Shown here one piece after another: positions 1-6,309 of a DNA stretch of 10,614 nucleotides. Numbering within the stretch: position 1 is the first letter of the stretch; each line of letters opens with the position of its first letter. Source of the DNA: Firm-04 sp045617625 (GTDB taxonomy: Bacteria; Bacillota; Clostridia; Oscillospirales; Ruminococcaceae). Below the pieces are notes generated by a model that made no database searches, was not told where the DNA came from, and was given only the letters and a program-made list of their open reading frames with translations. The translations under genes and the position numbers were made by a program. The stretch spans positions 1 through 10,614 of the forward strand of contig JAZLJA010000019.1 of NCBI GenBank assembly GCA_045617625.1, written 5' to 3'.

Positions 1-3000
1 CTAAGACCGCTTGGCCTCCGACTTGGGAACAGCAGAAATTCTGCGCTTGCTGTGCCTGAACCATAGAAACCTGCACCGACGATACCTGCATAACCGAAGC
101 AGGCGGTCAGTTTGAGAGTTACAGCAGGCTTGATCAGGAAACGGAATTTGCTGCCTGCGTTGGTGGAATAGGAATACTGGAAACCGCCGGAAATGGATAC
201 TCCGGCATTCAAACCGACGTAGATAGGAACGACACAGGGAAGCTGGCATTTGAAGATTTCTCCGGAAGCACCCAGCGTGACGTAGACCTGACCGGTCATG
301 GAGAAGTCGTTGGTGTGCGGATTGGTCGTGCCTTCAAGATATGCCCCGAATGCGACGTATCCTTTGACTTTTCCAAGATTGAATTCTTTGAGTTGTTTCC
401 AAGTCGGGTTTTGTGTCGGCGTGTTACCGTAGTCATCCATACCGGGTGCTGCGCCGTTGACAGAAACAGAGAACGAGTTGTCTGTGCATTTGACGACTGC
501 ACCCATGCCTGCCCAAGTCGGGAAACTGATGGTAAGTGCATAGCCGCCGAAAACCACCCAATCCGTCGGAAGTGTAATTGTAGCCGAACCGCCTTCACCA
601 AGCTCCGATTCTACGGCATCAGCGATTGCAGATTCCTGACGGGCCGGGTCCTCAGCAACCAGCAGATGCAGACTCGTGTAGACGGTTTCACCTGTGGGCG
701 TGTAGGTTCTTACACCGACGGAGGTCAGCGGATCAAACTGATAGGTATGGAGGGTGCCGATTTCTGCAAAGCCATCCTCGGCATCTGCACGCCCGATGAC
801 ATGAGTGCCCTGAACCAGTTCAAATTTGACCGCTTCCTTGCAGCTTCTGACACGAATATTGAATTCCTTGCCGTCATTTTCAGTGATGGTATAGTCGTGC
901 AGCAGAATGTTCGGGCGATAATAAGTATCCGTTGAGATGCTTGCGTAGGTGATCTTGTAATCGTTTACATTAAAATCGCCTCGCATGACGATCGTTTCGG
1001 AATGAATGGCACGACTTTGCGGGAAGAAGAAATACGAATCAACATAAGGATCATAGCCTTCTCGTTCAGCACGGACATAGAAGGATTGTTCACTGGACTG
1101 ACGCGGTGCGATAAATCTGCCGCGTTCATCCGCAGTGCCTTGTGCAACGTAGATCTTATTGCCGCTTTCGTCGTAGGAATAGACGGAGATTTCGGCATTT
1201 GGAACTGACTGTCCGTTATGATTTCTTACAACAAAGAGGAAATCCTTGTCACGGTCAAAATCCAGTCCGTAGTAAAGATCATTGACATTGACCAGACTGA
1301 CGGGAGCAATGTTGACAGTCACATTTTTGCCGCCGCTGACGCTGGTTTTCAGTGTATCACGAAGTGCATAGAGAGGCTTGAAATTATTGTTTCTGTTGAA
1401 GCCGTAGATACTGTAAACAAGACTGAATGTTTCGCCTGGATTCAATGTTTCTCGCGTGTTTGTGAGTTCATCCAGCACTTTGATGACCCCGTTTGTGCCG
1501 GTCAGGCGAGACTGGATCAGTTTGACGTCGCCGTTATCTGTGTATTTGCCAAGCACTTCACAGACGGTTTCACCGATTTGACCTTGGACTTCGTATACAG
1601 GCACCGAAGAAACGTTCTTCATGGCAATCTCGACGAGCAGGCGATTGCTTGATATAGTCGGGTTAAGGTTGACATTGATCTTGAGTGCTGCAGAGCCGTT
1701 GACATGAATTGTCTGATCAGCGGTGAATGTTTGCGAAATATTGGTGTTGAACGGCATAAGCGTTGCGTTGAAGTTTGCAGAGATGGGATAATCACCATTG
1801 GAATCGCCGCGGAGGATCCAGTTGATTTCCTGAGAGGAACCGCCTGCAATGGTCGGAATGGTGGTGGTTCTTGTTGCTGAGCCGACAGCGTTTTCCATGA
1901 GTGTCATGCCGCTTGGAACATTGAGCGTGACAGAACCATTGGAAAGCGTATATTGTGTGTCGGCGTTGTTCATGATGATCATTTTGACGTTGAAGAATTC
2001 CTTGAGCATCTTCACTTCTGTCGGAATCTGCATAAGAACGATTGCGTCGATTTCTTTTCTCTCGTTGGTGTGAACAGAGTGAACTTCATAACCTTGATTG
2101 CGCATCTCGTCAGGAAGATAGTAGATATTCACATCGGGGTCATAGTATAAATGCAGATTGGAAGAAGTTTTGTCTTCTTTGGATTGATATGTGAGACTGA
2201 CGTTGATCTTCACAACATTGATGTTTGCAGGGTCGGAGACATTGATGCCGGCAGCTTTGATTTCATCCAATGTCATGCGCTGGATTTCAAATGTTGCGTC
2301 TACAAGCTGCTGACATACCACAGAGAAATCAACATTGTTATTTGCACCGCTGTACAGCGTCACGGTTTTTGTAGCAGGAAGGAAGCCGTTTCCGAATACA
2401 CCGATTTCATGGTCGCCTGCGGTTGCCATGAATGTTACTTTACCATTGGCGTCGGTGATATACTCGGTTTGGTCATCATTGCCTACATTAAAATAGACAG
2501 TTGCACCGACTGCGGCATTGCCTTCAGTGGTTTTGACGGTTACAGTAACTTGTGCAAGCTGGGAAGCTTCTTCAACAGTTACAGTCACTTCCATGCTTGC
2601 AGATGCACCATCGGCATTCTGGCAGGTCAGTGTTACGGTGTAAATGCCTGCTTTGGCGTAGGTGTGTTCAAATTTCGCCGCCGATGCTTTGGATGCGGAA
2701 TCGGTGCTGCCATCGCCGTAATCAAGGACAAGCGAGGTGAGTTCATCGGCATTGGTGCTGCCGGTTGCATCATAGAGATATGCGGCACCAAGTTTTTGTG
2801 CGGCATCGTAGATAAGATGCGGCTTGGGAATCGACTGCACTTTCATCGGTTCCGTGGATTCTGTTGTGATATTTCCTGATTTTTTGAATGCTTCCAGACG
2901 GTAGGTGTATGTACCGCTGGTTTCAAGTCTGGTGTCTTCATAGGAATACGTCGTTTGGTCTGCTTTCGGAATAAACGACGTTAAAGCAAAGAACTGACCG

Positions 3001-6000
3001 TCATTGACCTGACGATACAGAATAAAGCGAGTGACATCTGTCAGGACAGGGCATTCCCATGAAATAGAAACATTGGTGTCAGTGCGTTTGGCGTTCAGAT
3101 TCAGAATTTCTGCTTTGCTGTTGTCCACAGCAAAGGTTTGTTCAGAAGCTTTGCTGGAATTCTTGGCTTTGTCAGTTGCAACAGCACGTACCGTGACGGT
3201 TTTTGCCTGATATACAGATTCAGGCAGTTCTGCTGTCAGGAGGATTTGTTTGTGGTCGGTAGAAATTTCGGTTTTTCCCGTGAGCGCAGTCCATTTGTCC
3301 GAACCATCCACAGCGAAGGTTAGTGCAATCTCGTTCAGATAGGATTCATCGACAGCCAAAACCTGAATGGTGTGACATTTCTCACAGACGATCTTGGCTT
3401 CAGAGAGGTAAAGGTTTTTGATGACAGGAGCAGTTTCATCGGCTGCAAAGCGAATGGTGACGGGATCACAGAATTTTCCGAGGTTTCCTGCTGTGTCATA
3501 TGTTGCAATGCGGAAGACGTAGACAGTGTCAGGTGCAGCGGATTTGAAAGTGTAATTGGGAACTTTTAAGCCGTCAACGAGGTTTTGATACCCGTTTTCA
3601 GCACTGCCGACGGCGTAATCGATGCGGTAGCTGATGACATCAGTATCTGAGGGGGGCATCCATGCAAGGGAAATGCCGTTTGCGGTACTCTGGATATTGA
3701 TATCCGTGACAACGCCGGGTGCCGTGCTGTCGGCAATGACCTCAGCGATTTGGGCTTCTTCTGCATCACCGATATTTCCGTATTGGTCTTCAGCGAATGC
3801 ACGCACATAAACCGTACCGTCTTTGAGTTTGGTAGGAACAAACGATACCACCCGATTGGAAGATGAATATGTTGTCCATACTTTCTTGTCTTGTGAAATC
3901 TGTACGCTGTAGAGAGTGATTTTGGCAGTATCGGTTGCTGTCAGTGTGACATTGAACTGTGCATTGTTCCGAATAAATCCGGGAAGATTCATTGCAGTGA
4001 TGACAGGTGCCTCGGTGTCCTCGTGCGTCGAGAACTGAAAACTTTCTGAAGCTTCACCGACGTTGCCTGTCTGATCAACCGCTGAAACGGTTACAGTATA
4101 GTCGGTGTCTGCGGTCAGACCAGTCAGATTTATGCCGAGTTTATCATTGACCGTGTAGGAGCGTGTGGTATTGTTGGCGGTCAATGCAATGGAGAAGTGA
4201 GAAAAGTCTTCATCTGCAACATCATCCCATGCAAGCGTGGCTTGTGTCGGATATAGTGCCTCAAGGCGAATGTTTTTGACTTGTTCGGGTGCGGTGTTGT
4301 CAAATGCAATCGAGATTACATTGGTATCAGCACTTTGATTGCCGGCTTTGTCATATGCCTTTGCCTGAAGCTGATAGATCCCGTCGGGATATGCTGTGGT
4401 GTCAAGAGAGAAGTTGTCGTTATCCGCAAGAGATGTGAAGATTTCATCCCAGGTTTTGCCTTCATCAGCTGAAATTAGGCAGGCGATGCGGTCAAGAACG
4501 CTGTTATCTGTTGCGCCGATGCTGATGATGACAGATCCTTTGACACGTTTCCCGGATGTTGGGGTAAACAGCGTTATTTCAGGAATGACTGAATCCTTGT
4601 CAGGCTGCACCACTTCGAGATTGCTTTGTTCACTTTCAAGCCCGAAACTGTTGACCGCTGTGACCGTATAGGTGTATTTCTTCGCAGCGTTCAGTTTTGT
4701 ATCGGTATAATTGAGTGTGGCGCGGTCTTCAATCGTGTGAATGCACGTAAAGATTTTTTCGTCCTCCGCCTTGCGATAAATGCGGTAGGATGTGACATTG
4801 GCTTCGGGGGCAATCTGCCATGTCAGTGTAGCACTTTCGCAGCCTGCATAAGAGGTGAGTGTGAGCGGCGCAGGTACGTTGTTCAGCACATGCATTGTGA
4901 GTGTATAGCTGTCTGTAGCCCCGTCGATGTCAGTGACTGTGACTGAAACAGGGTACTCGCCGGATTCCAGTTTTTCGATGTTCAAATGATGCGAAATATC
5001 GTCAGCACTGACTGCATCGTATTTTACCGAATCGGTGAGTTTTTCTTTACCGTTTGTAATTTCGGTTTTCAGTTCAGAAAGCAATGTTTTCTGTGCCATT
5101 TTGATATGCAGATCACTGGTGGTATATGCAACTGAATCCGCATCAAAAGCGGCAACTTCGATTTTCGGCGATGCCGGAGAAACCGTGATCGGGAGTGAAT
5201 CATCGGTCTCTGTTCCGGTTTCATCTTTTGCACGTACTGTGTAGGTGTATTCCTTCTCAGCTTCAAGTTTGCTGTCGATATAAAATGTTTCGACGGTTTC
5301 GGCAATCTGTTTACCATCGCGATATACGACATACTCTGAAATCGGTGCATTCGAGAACGGGATATCCCATGTCAGTTTTGCAGATGCGGCAGCGAAACCG
5401 TTACTTTGCAGAGAAACAGGCGCAAAAGTGTCATGAACGACAAGTGTTGCACAAGGGATATCTGCGGTATAATAATCGAGATTCGTGTTGAACACATTGG
5501 CACCATCCACGGCGATCGGATATTCACCGGCCTTGGTGGTCTTGAATTTTACCGTTGCGATTTTGCCGCGGTACAAATCAAGATCTGAAGCAATTCCGTA
5601 GATACGAATGGCATTATCTTCCACGACGAATCTGCCTGTTCCGGTGCATTCGGCAGAATCGGGTACAACACCTTTGGGCGCATGAAGGACAATATCATAG
5701 GCACGGATATCCTTTGTCCAGTCCACAATGGATAAGTCAAGAGTGGCAGTGTTCCCTTGAAAGCAGGCACTGTCCGAAAGTGAAAGGGTGAGGGTTTCCT
5801 CACTGCGATTGCCTTCGTTGGCAGGGAGCGATTTGATTTCTTTGTTCAGGTATTGAGTCATTGCCAGTGCATCTGCGGCATCAACAACGCCATTTAGGTT
5901 GGCATCGTATTTGTCATAGCCATCTGCCGACAGGATGGACAGAGCAGTAGTGCCAAGGAGATCCAGAACAGCGTCTTTGTCCTTGACGTCCACAACACCA

Positions 6001-6128
6001 TCTTCGTTGATGTCTGCTTGAAACACAGCACGTTCTTCAGCGGCACTTACAAGTTCCGGCGGGATATACGTCCCTATGAGTGCGATTGCTGTGAATGCAC
6101 AGACTGTTTTGAGGAGCATTCGGTTCAT
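1..6128 (-). CDS. giant secreted multidomain protein: dockerin, cohesin-like, FN3/Ig array, PKD (3' end outside window)
   Basis: The frame is open from ATG at 6128 to the left edge, 2042 codons with no stop; in-frame Met codons checked at many points show no frameshift. Domains by residue: signal peptide 1-29; dockerin about 38-98; cohesin-like beta module about 111-232; FN3 about 236-325; cadherin/Ig-like 326-415; FN3 418-505; Ig-like 510-610; FN3 614-702; Ig-like 704-799; FN3 802-895; Ig-like 897-1000; FN3 1003-1097; PKD 1103-1187; carboxypeptidase-regulatory-like 1194-1271; unrecognised 1272-1627; a second regulatory-like unit 1628-1702; unrecognised beta-rich, Gly/Tyr-rich sequence to 2042. 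FN3 units show the usual central Trp (LTW, LAW, ISW) and Y-T-Y-T-V-type strands. It is inferred to be extracellular and to attach to a cohesin-bearing partner. No glycosidase, protease or LPxTG signal is visible, but the C-terminus is missing. The start has a good SD seven bases upstream. Confidence 0.93.
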   Translation of the reverse strand, partial: MNRMLLKTVCAFTAIALIGTYIPPELVSAAEERAVFQADINEDGVVDVKDKDAVLDLLGTTALSILSADGYDKYDANLNGVVDAADALAMTQYLNKEIKSLPANEGNRSEETLTLSLSDSACFQGNTATLDLSIVDWTKDIRAYDIVLHAPKGVVPDSAECTGTGRFVVEDNAIRIYGIASDLDLYRGKIATVKFKTTKAGEYPIAVDGANVFNTNLDYYTADIPCATLVVHDTFAPVSLQSNGFAAASAKLTWDIPFSNAPISEYVVYRDGKQIAETVETFYIDSKLEAEKEYTYTVRAKDETGTETDDSLPITVSPASPKIEVAAFDADSVAYTTSDLHIKMAQKTLLSELKTEITNGKEKLTDSVKYDAVSADDISHHLNIEKLESGEYPVSVTVTDIDGATDSYTLTMHVLNNVPAPLTLTSYAGCESATLTWQIAPEANVTSYRIYRKAEDEKIFTCIHTIEDRATLNYTDTKLNAAKKYTYTVTAVNSFGLESEQSNLEVVQPDKDSVIPEITLFTPTSGKRVKGSVIISIGATDNSVLDRIACLISADEGKTWDEIFTSLADNDNFSLDTTAYPDGIYQLQAKAYDKAGNQSADTNVISIAFDNTAPEQVKNIRLEALYPTQATLAWDDVADEDFSHFSIALTANNTTRSYTVNDKLGINLTGLTADTDYTVTVSAVDQTGNVGEASESFQFSTHEDTEAPVITAMNLPGFIRNNAQFNVTLTATDTAKITLYSVQISQDKKVWTTYSSSNRVVSFVPTKLKDGTVYVRAFAEDQYGNIGDAEEAQIAEVIADSTAPGVVTDINIQSTANGISLAWMPPSDTDVISYRIDYAVGSAENGYQNLVDGLKVPNYTFKSAAPDTVYVFRIATYDTAGNLGKFCDPVTIRFAADETAPVIKNLYLSEAKIVCEKCHTIQVLAVDESYLNEIALTFAVDGSDKWTALTGKTEISTDHKQILLTAELPESVYQAKTVTVRAVATDKAKNSSKASEQTFAVDNSKAEILNLNAKRTDTNVSISWECPVLTDVTRFILYRQVNDGQFFALTSFIPKADQTTYSYEDTRLETSGTYTYRLEAFKKSGNITTESTEPMKVQSIPKPHLIYDAAQKLGAAYLYDATGSTNADELTSLVLDYGDGSTDSASKASAAKFEHTYAKAGIYTVTLTCQNADGASASMEVTVTVEEASQLAQVTVTVKTTEGNAAVGATVYFNVGNDDQTEYITDANGKVTFMATAGDHEIGVFGNGFLPATKTVTLYSGANNNVDFSVVCQQLVDATFEIQRMTLDEIKAAGINVSDPANINVVKINVSLTYQSKEDKTSSNLHLYYDPDVNIYYLPDEMRNQGYEVHSVHTNERKEIDAIVLMQIPTEVKMLKEFFNVKMIIMNNADTQYTLSNGSVTLNVPSGMTLMENAVGSATRTTTIPTIAGGSSQEINWILRGDSNGDYPISANFNATLMPFNTNISQTFTADQTIHVNGSAALKINVNLNPTISSNRLLVEIAMKNVSSVPVYEVQGQIGETVCEVLGKYTDNGDVKLIQSRLTGTNGVIKVLDELTNTRETLNPGETFSLVYSIYGFNRNNNFKPLYALRDTLKTSVSGGKNVTVNIAPVSLVNVNDLYYGLDFDRDKDFLFVVRNHNGQSVPNAEISVYSYDESGNKIYVAQGTADERGRFIAPRQSSEQSFYVRAEREGYDPYVDSYFFFPQSRAIHSETIVMRGDFNVNDYKITYASISTDTYYRPNILLHDYTITENDGKEFNIRVRSCKEAVKFELVQGTHVIGRADAEDGFAEIGTLHTYQFDPLTSVGVRTYTPTGETVYTSLHLLVAEDPARQESAIADAVESELGEGGSATITLPTDWVVFGGYALTISFPTWAGMGAVVKCTDNSFSVSVNGAAPGMDDYGNTPTQNPTWKQLKEFNLGKVKGYVAFGAYLEGTTNPHTNDFSMTGQVYVTLGASGEIFKCQLPCVVPIYVGLNAGVSISGGFQYSYSTNAGSKFRFLIKPAVTLKLTACFGYAGIVGAGFYGSGTASAEFLLFPSRRPSGL
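2316..2549 (-). other. carboxypeptidase-regulatory-like beta domain
   Basis: Residues 1194-1271 run VTVTVKTTEGNAAVGATVYF, then ITDANGKVTF, then HEIGVFGNGFLPATKTVTL. This is the transthyretin-like pattern of CarboxypepD_reg units: G-x-x-[AV]-x-x-A-x-V, then T-D-x-x-G-x-[VF], then G[FY]. A second, weaker unit lies at residues 1628-1702 (QSVPNAEISVY, ADERGRFIAP, EREGYDP; about bases 1023-1247). Confidence 0.65.
2568..2822 (-). other. PKD domain
   Basis: Residues 1103-1187 include LDYGDGSTDS followed by FEHTYAKAGIYTVTLT, the PKD hallmark (DxGDGS, then HxY-x-x-x-G-x-Y-x-V-x-L). PKD domains are beta-sandwich spacers common in secreted polysaccharide-binding and protease proteins. Confidence 0.85.
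2838..5425 (-). repeat. tandem array of FN3 and Ig/cadherin-like domains
   Basis: Residues about 235-1097 contain five FN3 domains alternating with four Ig- or cadherin-like domains, each about 90-100 residues. Several borders carry the same linker: DNTAP at 610, DTEAP at 704, DSTAP at 800 and DETAP at 897. The repeats are divergent at DNA level, so they are old rather than a recent tandem duplication. Such arrays usually act as extended spacers or protein- and carbohydrate-contacting stalks in surface proteins. Confidence 0.8.
5433..5798 (-). other. cohesin-like / CBM-like beta-sandwich module
   Basis: Residues about 111-232 follow the strand pattern of the cohesin/CBM superfamily: an opening TLTLSLSDSACFQGNTATLD, then IRAYDIVLHAP where cohesins have a conserved Y-D strand, a middle with IRIYGIAS, then GKIATVKFKT near the end, matching the usual G-x-[IL]-A-x-[IL]-x-F-[KR] signature. 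It could be a true cohesin or only a related carbohydrate-binding or structural fold. The assignment rests on pattern recognition alone. Confidence 0.5.
5835..6017 (-). other. N-terminal type I dockerin domain
   Basis: Residues 38-98 hold two F-hand calcium loops. The first is DINEDGVVDVKD (39-50), with Asp/Asn/Asp ligands at 39, 41 and 43, and Asp 47 and Asp 50. The second is DANLNGVVDAAD (75-86), with ligands at 75, 77, 79, 83 and 86. Each is followed by a hydrophobic helix (AVLDLLG; ALAMTQYLNKE). In known dockerins such loops bind calcium and present helices to a cohesin. The N-terminal position, directly behind the signal peptide, is less common than C-terminal. Confidence 0.9.
6042..6128 (-). 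other. signal peptide of the giant dockerin protein
   Basis: Residues 1-29 have a basic start (MNRMLLK), a hydrophobic core (VCAFTAIALIG) and a polar C-region ending LVSA before AEERAV, a good type I signal peptidase site (V-S-A or S-A-A). This indicates Sec export. No lipobox Cys sits at the cleavage site, so it is not a lipoprotein signal. Confidence 0.85.
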
Positions 6129-6135
6129 ATAGGCA

Positions 6136-6141
6136 TCCTTT
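6136..6141 (-). promoter_or_regulatory. ribosome binding site of the dockerin protein
   Basis: On the minus strand AAAGGA precedes the ATG at 6128 by seven bases, a good Shine-Dalgarno match and spacing. It fixes the start; the signal peptide begins immediately after it. Confidence 0.8.
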
Positions 6142-6158
6142 CATGATGAAATTTGGTT

Positions 6159-6175
6159 TAGAGAACCATTCTCTA
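6159..6175. promoter_or_regulatory. 17-bp palindrome at the transcription start (possible operator)
   Basis: TAGAGAA-CCA-TTCTCTA is a perfect 7-bp inverted repeat with a 3-base centre. It abuts the -10 box of the minus-strand promoter and covers the expected start point, a classic repressor position. It could also form a small hairpin at the 5' end of the mRNA. The binding protein is unknown. Confidence 0.5.
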
Positions 6176-6203
6176 TTATAACACAGAATGCTGTGAATGT
6201 CAA
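6175..6203 (-). promoter_or_regulatory. consensus sigma-A promoter for the dockerin protein
   Basis: On the minus strand a perfect -35 TTGACA (6198-6203) is separated by 17 bases from a perfect -10 TATAAT (6175-6180), which is preceded by TGT (an extended -10). Transcription should start near 6168, giving a leader of about 40 bases. Such a strong unregulated promoter would be surprising, so the adjacent palindrome and repeats are relevant. Confidence 0.9.
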
Positions 6204-6221
6204 TGTGAACAAATTGTGAAC
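6192..6221. repeat. three TGTGAA(C/T) direct repeats
   Basis: TGTGAAT (6192-6198), TGTGAAC (6204-6210) and TGTGAAC (6215-6221) recur at 12 and 11 bp, about one helical turn. They lie across and upstream of the -35 of the minus-strand promoter, on the same DNA face. This may be a binding array for a regulator of the dockerin gene, or chance in an AT-rich spacer. Confidence 0.4.
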
Positions 6222-6245
6222 AGGAAAGATTTTTTGTTGAAGCCG

Positions 6246-6274
6246 TTGCATTTTCATTGGATATATGCTATAAT
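6246..6274 (+). promoter_or_regulatory. sigma-A promoter of the lepA operon
   Basis: TTGCAT (6246-6251), a 17-base spacer, then TATAAT (6269-6274) preceded by TGC (extended -10). The expected start is about 6281-6283, so the ATG at 6283 would be at the very 5' end of the message. This supports the downstream TTG as the lepA start. Confidence 0.8.
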
Positions 6275-6296
6275 ATACAAGAATGTATCATGAAAT

Positions 6297-6301
6297 GGAG
6301 G
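6297..6301 (+). promoter_or_regulatory. ribosome binding site deciding the lepA start
   Basis: GGAGG (within ATGGAGGAAA) lies eight bases before the TTG at 6310. The ATG at 6295 overlaps this SD and the ATG at 6283 has no SD, so TTG is the best-supported start. Confidence 0.8.
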
Positions 6302-6309
6302 AAATTTTC

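Noticed and set aside
315..935. 206-codon plus-strand open frame
   Set aside because: Antisense shadow of the dockerin protein's C-terminal part; Cys/Arg-rich, no SD or family likeness.
2151..2879. 242-codon plus-strand open frame
   Set aside because: Lies wholly antisense to the continuous dockerin-protein frame, with cysteine- and isoleucine-rich composition and no recognisable domain. The minus-strand frame has clear PKD and regulatory-like domains here.
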